A stretch of 34,959 bases of DNA, taken from NCBI GenBank assembly GCA_022750195.1, contig JAKIWE010000007.1:1-34959 (forward strand), written 5' to 3'. This stretch comes from Thermoplasmata archaeon (lineage in GTDB: Archaea > Thermoplasmatota > Thermoplasmata > Lutacidiplasmatales > UBA184). Below are positions 24,371-32,239 of this stretch, in pieces; position 1 is the first letter of the stretch, and each line of letters begins with the position of its first letter. Below the pieces are notes generated by a model. That model worked only from the letters and a program-made list of their open reading frames with translations, did not search any database and was not told where the DNA came from. The position numbers were made by a program, and so were the translations under genes.

Positions 24371-26626
24371 ATGGGCGGTGCACCCCACCCGAGGAGCGTG
24401 TCGCGCACGGCGGCGCCGCGGCGAGGGGCTCGAACGATGAGCGCCCTGCTCGCGTTGCTTGTCACCGGGTGCGTCGTGTTCGCGGCCCTTCCGAGCGCGC
24501 GATCCTCTCCTGTCGTGAGCGTTCCGGGAACGGCGCCCGAGACGCCGTTGGCGGCGAAAACGAGCGAATCGCCCCGTCCCCCTTCGCTTCCGGCCGACGT
24601 GGGCGCCGTAGCCTCTCTCGCCAACGCGTCCCTCGCGAGGTGGCACGCCGTCTCCGCCACTCTCGCGCCACCGGCACGGGCCGACGCGTCGATGGCCTAC
24701 GACCCGTCGCTCAACGCGACGATCCTGTTCGGCGGGTTCTTCACCGGAGGATCCTGCCTGCCGTTCACCGATTGCCCGCTCAACGACACGTGGGAGTACG
24801 TCGGTGGGCTCTGGTTCAACCTCACCCCAACCCACCTCACGCCGACCAACAACCCGAGCGATCGTTGGGGCGCCGCTCTCGTCTTCGACCCGTTGGTGGG
24901 TGGGGTGGTACTGTTCGGTGGGACGAGTTCGACTCCCACGGGACTCAACAATCCAGCCCTCAACGACACCTGGGAGTACGTCGGGGGCCACTGGTCGCCG
25001 GTCTGTTCGACCGGCTGCCTCGGACCCGCACCCCGATGGGACGCATCGGCGGCGTTCGATAACGGGACCTCGAAGATGGTCGTGTTCGCGGGAGAAACGA
25101 CCGTGAACGGCACTGTCTCCAACCTCAACGACACCTGGACGTTCGCCCCGTCGAGCGGATGGACCCCAGTCGTCCTCGCCTTCGCCCCGACGCCCCGGGC
25201 CGGCGCGGCCATCGCCTGGGACGGCGAACTGAACGGACTCGTCCTCTTCGGGGGCGTTCCCCTGAACTCGGAGACTTGGCTGCTCCGCAACCTCACCTGG
25301 TTCTCGCTCGCGACTTCCGTCGCACCGGGGGGAGTCCCGTCGAACCGTGGCGGCGCCTCGCTCTCCCCCGACCCCCTGAACGGCTCGGTCGTCCTGTTCG
25401 GGGGGTGTACGGCGCTGCCGTGCTCCACCGCCGTCGACTCGGACACGTGGGTGCTGGCCAATTTCGGCTGGCACAACATCACGGCGACGGCCAGCTTCGG
25501 AGGTGGGCCGCCGCCACGCGGGCAAAGTTCGCTCGTGCCGGCCGGACCTCGAGGCGCCTTGCTGCTCTTCGGTGGGTGGGCCGGGGTCGCCCCCGCACCG
25601 GCCAACGATACGTGGACGCTCGGACATCTGGAGCTCGCCAATCTCAGCGCGACCCCGACGTCGACCGATGTCGGGCTTCCCGTTGCGATGTCGTTCGACG
25701 TATCCGGCGGTTTCGGGCCGCCCCGCCTCGTGTGGCACGGACTCCCGCCGGGCTGCGTGACCGCGAACGTCACGGCGCTATCGTGTCGGGCCAGCGGGCC
25801 GGGTCCGTACTCGCCCCAGGTCTGGGTCACCGCGACCGACCCGACGGGCCAGGTCGTGAACTCCTCGGTCGCCGCCTTCCGAGTCAACCCACGTCCAACG
25901 CTTTCGCTCCGCGCCACCCCAATGACCGGAATCGTTCCGGATCAGGTCTCGTTCGTCGCGCAGCCCTCCGGCGGCACCCGCGTCGACCCGTCAGCCGTCG
26001 ACTGGAAATTCGGCGACGGAGGATTCGGGGTCGGTTCCAACCCCACCCACAGCTACCTGAGGTCCGGAACGTTCCACGTCGAGGCGAACGTCACCGACGC
26101 GGTCGGAATGTTGGCGACGATGAACCTTAGCGTCCTCGCGCAGGCTCGGCTCGTGGCCGGCGCGGCGTTCTCGCCCGGCGCCTTGACCTTGGGCGGAGCA
26201 ACGGACCTCAACGTGACGGTGCGGTCTGGCACCGGCCCCTACACGGTCGCCCCGGTCGGAGCATTGCCGGGCTGCACCGTCGGTGCGAGCTCCGTCTCGA
26301 ACGTGAGCGTCTATCGATGCCTGCCGACCGCGGTCGGGTCGTTCACGGTCTCGTTCCGGGTGAACGACAGTTCCGGCCAGGTCGTTACTGCGTCCGCCAA
26401 CCTGACGGTCGCCGCGGTCCCGCCGCGCGTCGTCCCTCCGGCGGCCAGCTTTCCGTGGCTGCTCCTGGGGGCCGGGCTGCTCGCGGCCGTCGTCGCGGGC
26501 GGCGTGACGTACTGGATCCTGTGGAATCGCCGGCGCCGGGAGGGGCCGATGGTCCCTCCCGCCTTGCCCGAACGGCCCATCCCGCCGGCCAACCTCTACG
26601 TGCCACCCGAGGATGCGCGCCGGTAG
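24371..26626 (+). CDS. Secreted Kelch/PKD-repeat surface protein with membrane anchor (shorter paralogue)
   Basis: This 751-residue reading from ATG 24371 has a basic N-terminus and a signal helix (about 23-40), five or six Kelch-like units with NDTWEYVGG and VLFGG motifs (about 75-440), an Ig-like domain, one clear PKD domain (WKFGDGG, about 545-610) and another Ig-like domain. A transmembrane helix (about 695-720) and an RRRR cytoplasmic tail end the protein. The domain order mirrors the 1284-residue protein at 2620-6474, with fewer repeats. It is probably an extracellular adhesin or envelope component. ATG 24437 would leave the signal helix at the very N-terminus and is an alternative. The 252-base divergent gap to the aldo/keto reductase shows no RNA gene or clear TATA box. 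Confidence 0.85.
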   Translation: MGGAPHPRSVSRTAAPRRGARTMSALLALLVTGCVVFAALPSARSSPVVSVPGTAPETPLAAKTSESPRPPSLPADVGAVASLANASLARWHAVSATLAPPARADASMAYDPSLNATILFGGFFTGGSCLPFTDCPLNDTWEYVGGLWFNLTPTHLTPTNNPSDRWGAALVFDPLVGGVVLFGGTSSTPTGLNNPALNDTWEYVGGHWSPVCSTGCLGPAPRWDASAAFDNGTSKMVVFAGETTVNGTVSNLNDTWTFAPSSGWTPVVLAFAPTPRAGAAIAWDGELNGLVLFGGVPLNSETWLLRNLTWFSLATSVAPGGVPSNRGGASLSPDPLNGSVVLFGGCTALPCSTAVDSDTWVLANFGWHNITATASFGGGPPPRGQSSLVPAGPRGALLLFGGWAGVAPAPANDTWTLGHLELANLSATPTSTDVGLPVAMSFDVSGGFGPPRLVWHGLPPGCVTANVTALSCRASGPGPYSPQVWVTATDPTGQVVNSSVAAFRVNPRPTLSLRATPMTGIVPDQVSFVAQPSGGTRVDPSAVDWKFGDGGFGVGSNPTHSYLRSGTFHVEANVTDAVGMLATMNLSVLAQARLVAGAAFSPGALTLGGATDLNVTVRSGTGPYTVAPVGALPGCTVGASSVSNVSVYRCLPTAVGSFTVSFRVNDSSGQVVTASANLTVAAVPPRVVPPAASFPWLLLGAGLLAAVVAGGVTYWILWNRRRREGPMVPPALPERPIPPANLYVPPEDARR

Positions 26627-26653
26627 GCGAGCGCGGGGGAGCTCGCCGAGAGC

Positions 26654-28084
26654 TCAGGTCACCGGCGGCTCGGCGTTCTTGCCGAGCAGGATGGGGGTGA
26701 CGATCCGTCGGTCGATCGCATCCGCGGCGTCCTCGATCCCCTTCAGGACCGGGAGCGCGATCTTCCCCCGGGCCTTCGAGAGCGACGCTTCGAGCCCGAA
26801 CCGCGCCTGTGTCCACCGGTAGAGCGCCTCCGGGTACACGGCTTCGTAGAGGAGGGCGCGACCGGCATCGGACGCCTTCGTCGACCGGCCCCCGTGCCGG
26901 AGCCGGTCCTTCACCGCTTCGTAGAATCGGGTGCCGGGGACCGGGACCGCGATCGAAACCGAGTACTCCTCGGGACTGTACTGCCGGAACAAACGAAGCG
27001 TCGCGGCGATATCTTCGAGCGTTTCGCCCGGGTAGCCGAGCATCAGGAACCAGAACTGGCGGATGCCTTCCTTGCGGAGCGCGGTGGAGGCTCGCTCGAC
27101 CTGCGCGAGCTTCGTCCCACGGTTCATCGTGTCGAGCATCCGCTGGCTCCCCGATTCGACACCGACGTACACTCGCTCGAGTCCGGCGCGCCGCATGCGG
27201 GCGAGGAGGTCGGGTTTCAGCAGTTCGACCCGCGCGAGGCACTCGAACTTGAGGTTCAGCTTCTCGTCGAGCATCCGGTCGAGGAGATCCTCGAGCCAGG
27301 ACCGTTGGATGCCGAACACGTCGTCGCAGAACCGGACGTAGTCGACCCGGTACCGTTGCTGGAGGGCGCGGAGCTCCGCGACGACCCGCTCCACCGACTG
27401 CTGGCGGTAGGAGCGGCCGAAGGTCGGCTTCGAGCACCACGCGCAGTCGAACGGGCAGCCTCGCGACGTGAGGACCGCCATCCGGCGCTCACCCGTTGCC
27501 CGTTCCCATTCGGAGAGGTACCGCTCGAGGTCGATCAGGTCCCAGGCGGGGAGCGGGAGGTCGTCGAGCGATTTCAGGAACGGCCGAACGGGTCCACGGA
27601 CCGTCCGGTCCCCTCGACGGACGGCGAGGCCCGCGGTGCCCGCGGGGTCTCGGCCGGCGGCGACGGTCTCGGCGAGCTCGACCAACGTCTGCTCCCCTTC
27701 GCCGAGCCCGACGGCATCGAACGCGTCGGCCAGGTAGACGGCGGGCCTCGTGGCGGCGTCCGGCCCGCCCGCCACCGCGTACGCGCCGGACGCGCGCGCG
27801 AGCTGCGCGACCGCAAGCGCGCGGTCGAGGGTGAGCGTCTTCGTGTGGACGCCCACGAGGTGGGGGTGGAATTGCGCGAGGGCCTTCGAGACCGGCCGAG
27901 TGTCGCGCGCGAACGTGAGGTCGACGACCCGAACGTCGACGCCGTGCTCCCGTAGGTAGCCGGCGAGGGTCAGGACACCGAGCGACGGGTATAGCTCGAC
28001 GAACTTGCGCTCCATCGGGTCGTCGCGGGCGAGGTACGGGTCGACGAGCAGCACTCGCGAAGGCGTGGGCAGGTCACCGGGCAC
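26654..28084 (-). CDS. B12-binding-domain radical SAM protein
   Basis: This 476-residue protein from GTG 28084 has an N-terminal cobalamin-binding Rossmann fold (about 8-140, beginning VLLVDPY). A radical SAM domain with C210-x3-C214-x2-C217 (GCPFDCAWC) follows and ends near 430. The last 50 residues are helical. The class includes methyltransferases and ring-forming enzymes (P-methylase/BchE-like group); the reaction here is unknown. The start overlaps the ferredoxin gene by 11 bases. The operon with an IscU scaffold and a two-cluster ferredoxin suggests that they supply its [4Fe-4S] cluster and electrons. The longer frame to 28153 lies inside the ferredoxin gene and was not used. Confidence 0.88.
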   Translation of the reverse strand: MPGDLPTPSRVLLVDPYLARDDPMERKFVELYPSLGVLTLAGYLREHGVDVRVVDLTFARDTRPVSKALAQFHPHLVGVHTKTLTLDRALAVAQLARASGAYAVAGGPDAATRPAVYLADAFDAVGLGEGEQTLVELAETVAAGRDPAGTAGLAVRRGDRTVRGPVRPFLKSLDDLPLPAWDLIDLERYLSEWERATGERRMAVLTSRGCPFDCAWCSKPTFGRSYRQQSVERVVAELRALQQRYRVDYVRFCDDVFGIQRSWLEDLLDRMLDEKLNLKFECLARVELLKPDLLARMRRAGLERVYVGVESGSQRMLDTMNRGTKLAQVERASTALRKEGIRQFWFLMLGYPGETLEDIAATLRLFRQYSPEEYSVSIAVPVPGTRFYEAVKDRLRHGGRSTKASDAGRALLYEAVYPEALYRWTQARFGLEASLSKARGKIALPVLKGIEDAADAIDRRIVTPILLGKNAEPPVT

Positions 28085-28280
28085 GAAGTCCTCCGGGCCG
28101 GACGACTTTCCCGGGCGGCAGATGGAGCGCGCCGACGGGGCAGTACGGAACACACCAGCCGCAGTCGGAGCAGTGCTCGAGGACCTTGAGCCGGGTCGGG
28201 GCGAGCTCGAGCGCGTTCGGGGGGCACACGCCGGTGCAGAGTCCGCAGAGCACGCAACAGTCGTCGTCGACGACGATCAC
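28074..28280 (-). CDS. Two-cluster [4Fe-4S] ferredoxin
   Basis: This 68-residue ferredoxin starts at GTG 28280 and has two complete cluster motifs: C9-x2-C12-x2-C15-x3-C19-P and C37-x2-C40-x2-C43-x3-C47-P. It carries electrons in the cytoplasm. The GTG overlaps the stop of the IscU-like gene (GTGA), and its own stop lies inside the start of the radical SAM gene, so all three are translationally coupled. A longer frame (to 28511) runs antisense-like through IscU and was rejected. Confidence 0.9.
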   Translation of the reverse strand: MIVVDDDCCVLCGLCTGVCPPNALELAPTRLKVLEHCSDCGWCVPYCPVGALHLPPGKVVRPGGLRAR

Positions 28281-28699
28281 GCGGGGGTTGCCCCTCCGGC
28301 CCCCCGCGCTGCCTCCGACGACGCGGGCCCACTGTGGAGGGCCCGGCCGAGGGCGACGAACCCGGTGAGGGCACATTTGACTCGGACCGGAGAGAGCGGG
28401 ATCGCGACGAGCTTCAGGACGTCGTCCCGGGTCAGGGCGCGGACCTCCGCGACAGGGTGGCCCTTCACTTTCCCGGAGAGAAGGCTGGTACTCGCTACGC
28501 TGATGGCGCACCCATCTCCATGGAACCGGAACTCCGACACCGTTTCGCCCGACTCGTCGAGCTTCAACTGGACCGTGATGTGGTCCCCGCAGTTGGGATT
28601 GCTCTCCTCACCGGTCAAGTCGGCGGCGGGGAGCTCGCCGAAGTTCTTCGGCGCCCGGTAGTGCTGGAGGATGATTTCCTGGTACATGTCGTAGGCCAT
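28277..28699 (-). CDS. iscU: IscU/SufU-type iron-sulfur cluster scaffold
   Basis: This 140-residue scaffold builds clusters and passes them on. The ligands are C37 with D39 (NPNCGD), C64 (GDGCAIS) and C109 (RVKCALT). The C64-C109 spacing is that of IscU, without the insertion typical of SufU. The residue before C109 is lysine, as in SufU, where IscU has histidine, so it has a mixed character. It ends in a short Ala/Gly-rich tail. ATG 28699 has a strong Shine-Dalgarno (AGGAGGTT, 28703-28710), unlike most genes in this window. It leads the operon with the ferredoxin and radical SAM genes and is divergent from sufD. Confidence 0.93.
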   Translation of the reverse strand: MAYDMYQEIILQHYRAPKNFGELPAADLTGEESNPNCGDHITVQLKLDESGETVSEFRFHGDGCAISVASTSLLSGKVKGHPVAEVRALTRDDVLKLVAIPLSPVRVKCALTGFVALGRALHSGPASSEAARGAGGATPA

Positions 28700-28702
28700 C
28701 TC

Positions 28703-28710
28703 AACCTCCT
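28703..28710 (-). promoter_or_regulatory. Strong Shine-Dalgarno sequence of the IscU operon
   Basis: AGGAGGTT lies 3 bases before ATG 28699. It is the clearest ribosome binding site seen in a window where most first genes appear leaderless. Confidence 0.8.
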
Positions 28711-28723
28711 CCGAGCGGGTACG

Positions 28724-28738
28724 ATACTGTCGCAGTAT
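28724..28738. promoter_or_regulatory. 15-base palindrome overlapping the IscU-operon TATA box (candidate operator)
   Basis: ATACTG-TCG-CAGTAT is a perfect inverted repeat. On the minus strand its right arm is part of TTATACTG, the likely TATA box, about 40 bases before ATG 28699. A dimeric regulator bound here would compete with TBP, which fits a repressor. The regulator is not known; the nearby DtxR-family protein is a candidate. Confidence 0.6.
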
Positions 28739-28874
28739 AACGACTCTCCGAAGGGAGTGGCCCGACCGCCTGTCCGGCCGGCCCCTTCGGTGGACCGCCG
28801 ACTCGTCGGTAGACCTCACCTGCGCGGCGTCTGGACGCCGCGCGATGGACCGGAAACCGAGCGCGCCCGCTCGC

Positions 28875-28880
28875 TTTATA
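28875..28880 (+). promoter_or_regulatory. TATA box for sufD
   Basis: TTTATA is centred about 28 bases before ATG 28906, giving a leaderless or nearly leaderless transcript. Confidence 0.65.
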
Positions 28881-28905
28881 GCCACTCTCTCGTGTGTAAA
28901 TCGAA

Positions 28906-30300
28906 ATGGCCGTCGCCGCCGCCCGGTTCGAGGACTGGCTCCCCGAATCCGAGATCGAGAAACTGTCGCGGTCCCGCCACGATCCCCCCGCCCTCGCGTC
29001 GCGGCGGCACGAGGCGTACGCCAAGTTTCTCGAGCTCCCTCTCGAGCCGAATCCGCTCTACCGGAAGTACGGTTACTTCTCCGGCGTGGACCTGTCCGGG
29101 CTGAACATCCAAGCCTCGGGTTCCGCCCTTCCGGGCCTTTCGACGGCGCCACGGACGATCACGGCGATCCACGACGCGGCGGGCAGCCACTTCGATGTCC
29201 CCGTCGAACTCGTCGAAGATCTCGTGGTGCTCGAATCCATCGAAGAGGTGCTCCAGAAAGGAGGGCCGGAGTTGGAGCTGTTTCTCGGGGGTGTCGACCC
29301 GCTCTCGGACCGACTCTCCGCGTTCGCGTTCGCGACCACGAACCGTGGCTATCGGCTAACGATTCCTCCCAAACTCACCCGGCCGGTGCGTCTTCGGGAC
29401 GTGACGGTGCTGTCGACCCCGCACGAGGGGCTCTCGGTCCGTCGCCAGATCCGATCGGGTGCGGGGACGCGGCTGCTCGTCAGCGAAGAGGCGCTCTCGA
29501 CCGAGGACGACCCGGGCCACCAGCGCCTCGTCGCCTCGACGACCCGTCTCGAGGTCGGCGCCGAGGCCCAGGTCGCCTACGTTACCCTGCACGCTCCCGA
29601 CAAGCGAGCGATCGCGGTCTACCAGAGGAGCGCCGTGGTCGAAACCGCAGCACGCCTGAACTGGACGTGGGGTGGATTCGGCGGTTTCCGGACGAAGGCA
29701 CGCAACCACTCGACTCTCCGAGGAAACGGCTCCTCCCTCGACGACCTGCAGGCCTTCTATGGCTCGGGATCGACTTCGTACGACAGCGGCGTCGTCATGG
29801 TCCACGAAGGCACCGACACCCACGGCCAATCGATCACGCGCGGCGTCTTCACCGACGAGGCGCGGGGGATGAGCCGTGGGCTCGTCCGGATCGAGCACGA
29901 GGCCCGCAAGACCTTGAGCTTCCTCTCGGAGCACGCGATGCTGCTGTCGCGCGGCGCCCGGTCGGACACCGTGCCGATCCTCGAGATCCTCTGCCGCGAT
30001 GTCAAGGCGACCCACTCGTCTTCGGTCGCGCCCGTCGACCCCGAGCGCGTCTTCTACCTCGAGTCGCGCGGGATCTCTCGCTCCGACTCGATTCGACTCA
30101 TCGGGGAAGGGTTCCTTTCGCACGTGCTCGAGCGCGCTCCGATCGTCGGCCTCCGGGAGCTCCTCTACCCGTACCTGGCGGCCCGCTGGGAAGGGCGCCC
30201 CATCGTCTGGGGACCGACCGGCGTGTCCACCCTCCCCCCGCTCGAGTTCGCCGCCGCCGCCGAATCGACCGACTGGCGCTTCGACTCGAAGCTTCGGTAG
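28906..30300 (+). CDS. sufD: SufD-type iron-sulfur cluster assembly protein
   Basis: This 464-residue protein belongs to the SufB/SufD beta-helix family. The C-terminal family block has the usual cysteine and histidine (ILCRDVKATHSSSVAP) followed by VFYLESRGISRSDSIRLI. The N-terminal part, with helix LPESEIEKLSRSRHDPPALA and PLYRKYGYFSG, is SufD-like. SufD pairs with SufB on the SufC ATPase to assemble [Fe-S] clusters. SufB is encoded at the right edge on the other strand; SufC is not in the window. It is divergent from the IscU operon and followed 9 bases later by a small unknown gene. Confidence 0.93.
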   Translation: MAVAAARFEDWLPESEIEKLSRSRHDPPALASRRHEAYAKFLELPLEPNPLYRKYGYFSGVDLSGLNIQASGSALPGLSTAPRTITAIHDAAGSHFDVPVELVEDLVVLESIEEVLQKGGPELELFLGGVDPLSDRLSAFAFATTNRGYRLTIPPKLTRPVRLRDVTVLSTPHEGLSVRRQIRSGAGTRLLVSEEALSTEDDPGHQRLVASTTRLEVGAEAQVAYVTLHAPDKRAIAVYQRSAVVETAARLNWTWGGFGGFRTKARNHSTLRGNGSSLDDLQAFYGSGSTSYDSGVVMVHEGTDTHGQSITRGVFTDEARGMSRGLVRIEHEARKTLSFLSEHAMLLSRGARSDTVPILEILCRDVKATHSSSVAPVDPERVFYLESRGISRSDSIRLIGEGFLSHVLERAPIVGLRELLYPYLAARWEGRPIVWGPTGVSTLPPLEFAAAAESTDWRFDSKLR

Positions 30301-30309
30301 GGTTCGGGC

Positions 30310-30639
30310 GTGCCGCTCGTCCTCGATCCCGAGAACTACGCTCCCGAGCGGCTCCGGGAGCTCTTGGCGGAGCAGCGCGAGGGACTCACCGAATACCTGG
30401 AGGTTCTGCGAAAGCCACCGGCCCGGGTGCGGGACCCCGCGAGCGTGCGCACCGCGATCGACCTTGTCGAATCCGCAATCTCGACGATCGATAGGCTCGA
30501 CCCAGAATCGGCCGACCGGCGGTCCCTGGCGGACGCCACCAACCTCGGCTACTCGGTGATGCTGGCGGCCATCGACCTATGGAAAAGTCATGCCGACGTC
30601 TCGAGGGTCCCGAGGCCGTCCGCTCCGTCGTCCGATTAG
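30310..30639 (+). CDS. Small helical protein of unknown function downstream of sufD
   Basis: This 109-residue protein starts at GTG 30310. It appears all-helical and acidic (VLDPENYAPERLRELL..., ESAISTIDRLDPESADRR). There is no cysteine, signal or membrane helix, and the family is not recognised. It starts 9 bases after the sufD stop and so is probably co-transcribed. A helper role in cluster assembly is only guilt by association. Confidence 0.6.
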   Translation: MPLVLDPENYAPERLRELLAEQREGLTEYLEVLRKPPARVRDPASVRTAIDLVESAISTIDRLDPESADRRSLADATNLGYSVMLAAIDLWKSHADVSRVPRPSAPSSD

Positions 30640-30741
30640 CGCTCCGTCGACACGTCGTTCCGCGGGGGTCGCCCTCGTGCGGATTGGGTGAAGCGCGTCC
30701 ACACGCCGGAACTCGCACGGAGCGCGTCGGAAGTCCGAATG

Positions 30742-30756
30742 TTTCGTGCTACGAAA
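30742..30756. promoter_or_regulatory. 15-base palindrome upstream of the DtxR-family gene (candidate operator)
   Basis: TTTCGT-GCT-ACGAAA is a perfect inverted repeat, 15 bases upstream of the TATA box at 30772. It has the same 6-3-6 geometry as the palindrome at 28724 but a different sequence. Its position just upstream of the BRE/TATA fits autoregulation. Confidence 0.55.
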
Positions 30757-30771
30757 TTATTAGGGTCCACC

Positions 30772-30779
30772 ATATATAT
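30772..30779 (+). promoter_or_regulatory. TATA box for the metal-uptake operon
   Basis: ATATATAT is centred about 26 bases before ATG 30801, giving a leaderless mRNA. It is the most AT-rich spot in the region and the best TATA box of the window. Confidence 0.8.
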
Positions 30780-30800
30780 TGCCCTCGATTCGGGGCGGCG

Positions 30801-31232
30801 ATGGAGCCCCTCGCGCGCCTGACTCGGCGACAACTTGACGCCCTCCGAGCGATCGGAGCGAGGGAAACGCCTTTGCTCGGCGTCTCCCTGAAGGCCATCG
30901 CATCGTCCCTGAAGGTCCGCCCACCCTCGGCGTTGGGCCACTTGACCCCCCTGGAACAGATGGGCCTCGTGGCCCGCCACCGGGGGAAGTCGCGCCTGAC
31001 GACCCAGGGCAGCCGCACGCTCGCCGAGTACCAGCGCCATCACCGCGTCGCTGAGAATCTGTTCCGCACTCTCGGGCTGTCCGCGCAGGACACCTGCGAT
31101 GCCGCCTCCGAGGTGGACCTCGCGATCTCGCACGCGACGGTGGAGCGGATCTGCGCTGCCGAGGGCCACCCTTCGGTCTGCCCGCACGGCGAACCGATCT
31201 CTCCCTGCTCGGACGAGAAAGGGAGCCGATGA
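30801..31232 (+). CDS. DtxR/MntR-family metal-dependent regulator
   Basis: This 143-residue protein has an N-terminal winged helix (about 1-75) and a dimerisation/metal domain (about 78-125), with HHRVAENLF and the family's terminal CPHGEPI. It presumably represses or activates the transporter genes that follow in response to Mn or Fe. The ligand block differs from DtxR/MntR: where those have Cys/Glu, Glu and His, this protein reads S103, D106 and L107. Instead it has C99, C118, C127, H129 and C136, so metal sensing may use a different site. ATG 30801 is set by the TATA box. The stop overlaps the next ATG (ATGA). A frame open upstream to 30579 is not needed. Confidence 0.88.
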   Translation: MEPLARLTRRQLDALRAIGARETPLLGVSLKAIASSLKVRPPSALGHLTPLEQMGLVARHRGKSRLTTQGSRTLAEYQRHHRVAENLFRTLGLSAQDTCDAASEVDLAISHATVERICAAEGHPSVCPHGEPISPCSDEKGSR

Positions 31233-32239
31233 CTTCGGCAGGACCCGAGTCCCGGAGCGCCGAGGCCCCGCCGCCAGCCGGGAGTTCGCCACTGGGCTCT
31301 GGCACCCGGCGCCCCGGGCGGACAGGGAGGACCGCCCTGGTCGTCCTCGCCGTCCTCGCCCTCGTTTCGGTGACGGCCTACGCGGCGTGGACGTCGCAGG
31401 CGCCCAGCCGGTCGTCGGGTGGCGTGATCCAGGTCGTTGCCGCCGAGAACTTCTGGGGAAGTCTGGTCGCGCAGATCGGCGGTCCGCACGTCCAGGTCCT
31501 CAGCATCGTCACCGACCCGAACGCGGACCCGCACGAGTACACCGCGAACACGACGGACGCCCGCGCCGTGGCCGACGCGCAACTCGTGATCGTCAACGGC
31601 GCCGGCTACGACACCTGGGCCCAGGGACTGATCTCCGCGAGCAACTCCCCCGGGCAGGTCGTCCTGAACGTCGCCGACCTCCTCGGCCAGAAGGAGGGAG
31701 TGAACCCGCATTTCTGGTACGATCCGGGCTACGTCAACGCGACGATCGCCCAGATGCTGGTCGACCTGACGACCGTCGACAAACCGGACAGCTCGTACTT
31801 CCAGCAGCAGTACTTCGCCCTCCAGACGTCGCTCGGCCATACGGACGCTCGGATGTCGGAGATCCGGGCGAAGTTCGGGGGCACTCACGTCGCCTCGACC
31901 GAGAGCATCTTCCAGTACCTGGCCAACGCAACCGGGCTCGACCTGGTCTCGCCTTACTCGTTCATGAAGGCCGTCGCCGAGGGGATCGATCCGTCGTTCA
32001 ACGATATCACGACGTTCTACAACCAGCTCCGGAACGACAACGTCAGCGTGCTCGTCTACAACGAACAAACCGTCACCCCGTTGACCGGGAACATCGAGCT
32101 GAACGCGACCGAGCTCCATATTCCGATCGTGGCCGTCACGGAAACGATCCAGCCCCCCAACGTGCCGTTCCAGACCTGGATGGAGGCGGAATTGATCGGC
32201 CTCGAGAACGCGCTGAACCAGAAGGCGCTCGGTCAATGA
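31229..32239 (+). CDS. Metal-binding protein of an ABC importer (TroA/ZnuA/MntC family)
   Basis: This 336-residue membrane-tethered protein has a transmembrane helix at about 35-52 and a cluster A-I solute-binding domain outside. The metal ligands seen are H102 (DPHEY), H161 (NPHFW) and E225 (TESIF). The glutamate in third place matches the Mn/Fe-binding members rather than the zinc ones, where it is histidine; the fourth ligand is not obvious. The protein lacks the His-rich loop of ZnuA. It overlaps the regulator upstream and the ATPase downstream (both ATGA). Confidence 0.92.
   Translation: MTSAGPESRSAEAPPPAGSSPLGSGTRRPGRTGRTALVVLAVLALVSVTAYAAWTSQAPSRSSGGVIQVVAAENFWGSLVAQIGGPHVQVLSIVTDPNADPHEYTANTTDARAVADAQLVIVNGAGYDTWAQGLISASNSPGQVVLNVADLLGQKEGVNPHFWYDPGYVNATIAQMLVDLTTVDKPDSSYFQQQYFALQTSLGHTDARMSEIRAKFGGTHVASTESIFQYLANATGLDLVSPYSFMKAVAEGIDPSFNDITTFYNQLRNDNVSVLVYNEQTVTPLTGNIELNATELHIPIVAVTETIQPPNVPFQTWMEAELIGLENALNQKALGQ

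Noticed and set aside
24119..25738. N-terminal extension of the aldo/keto reductase frame
   Set aside because: It is antisense to the Kelch/PKD gene and Arg/Gly-rich without domain signal.
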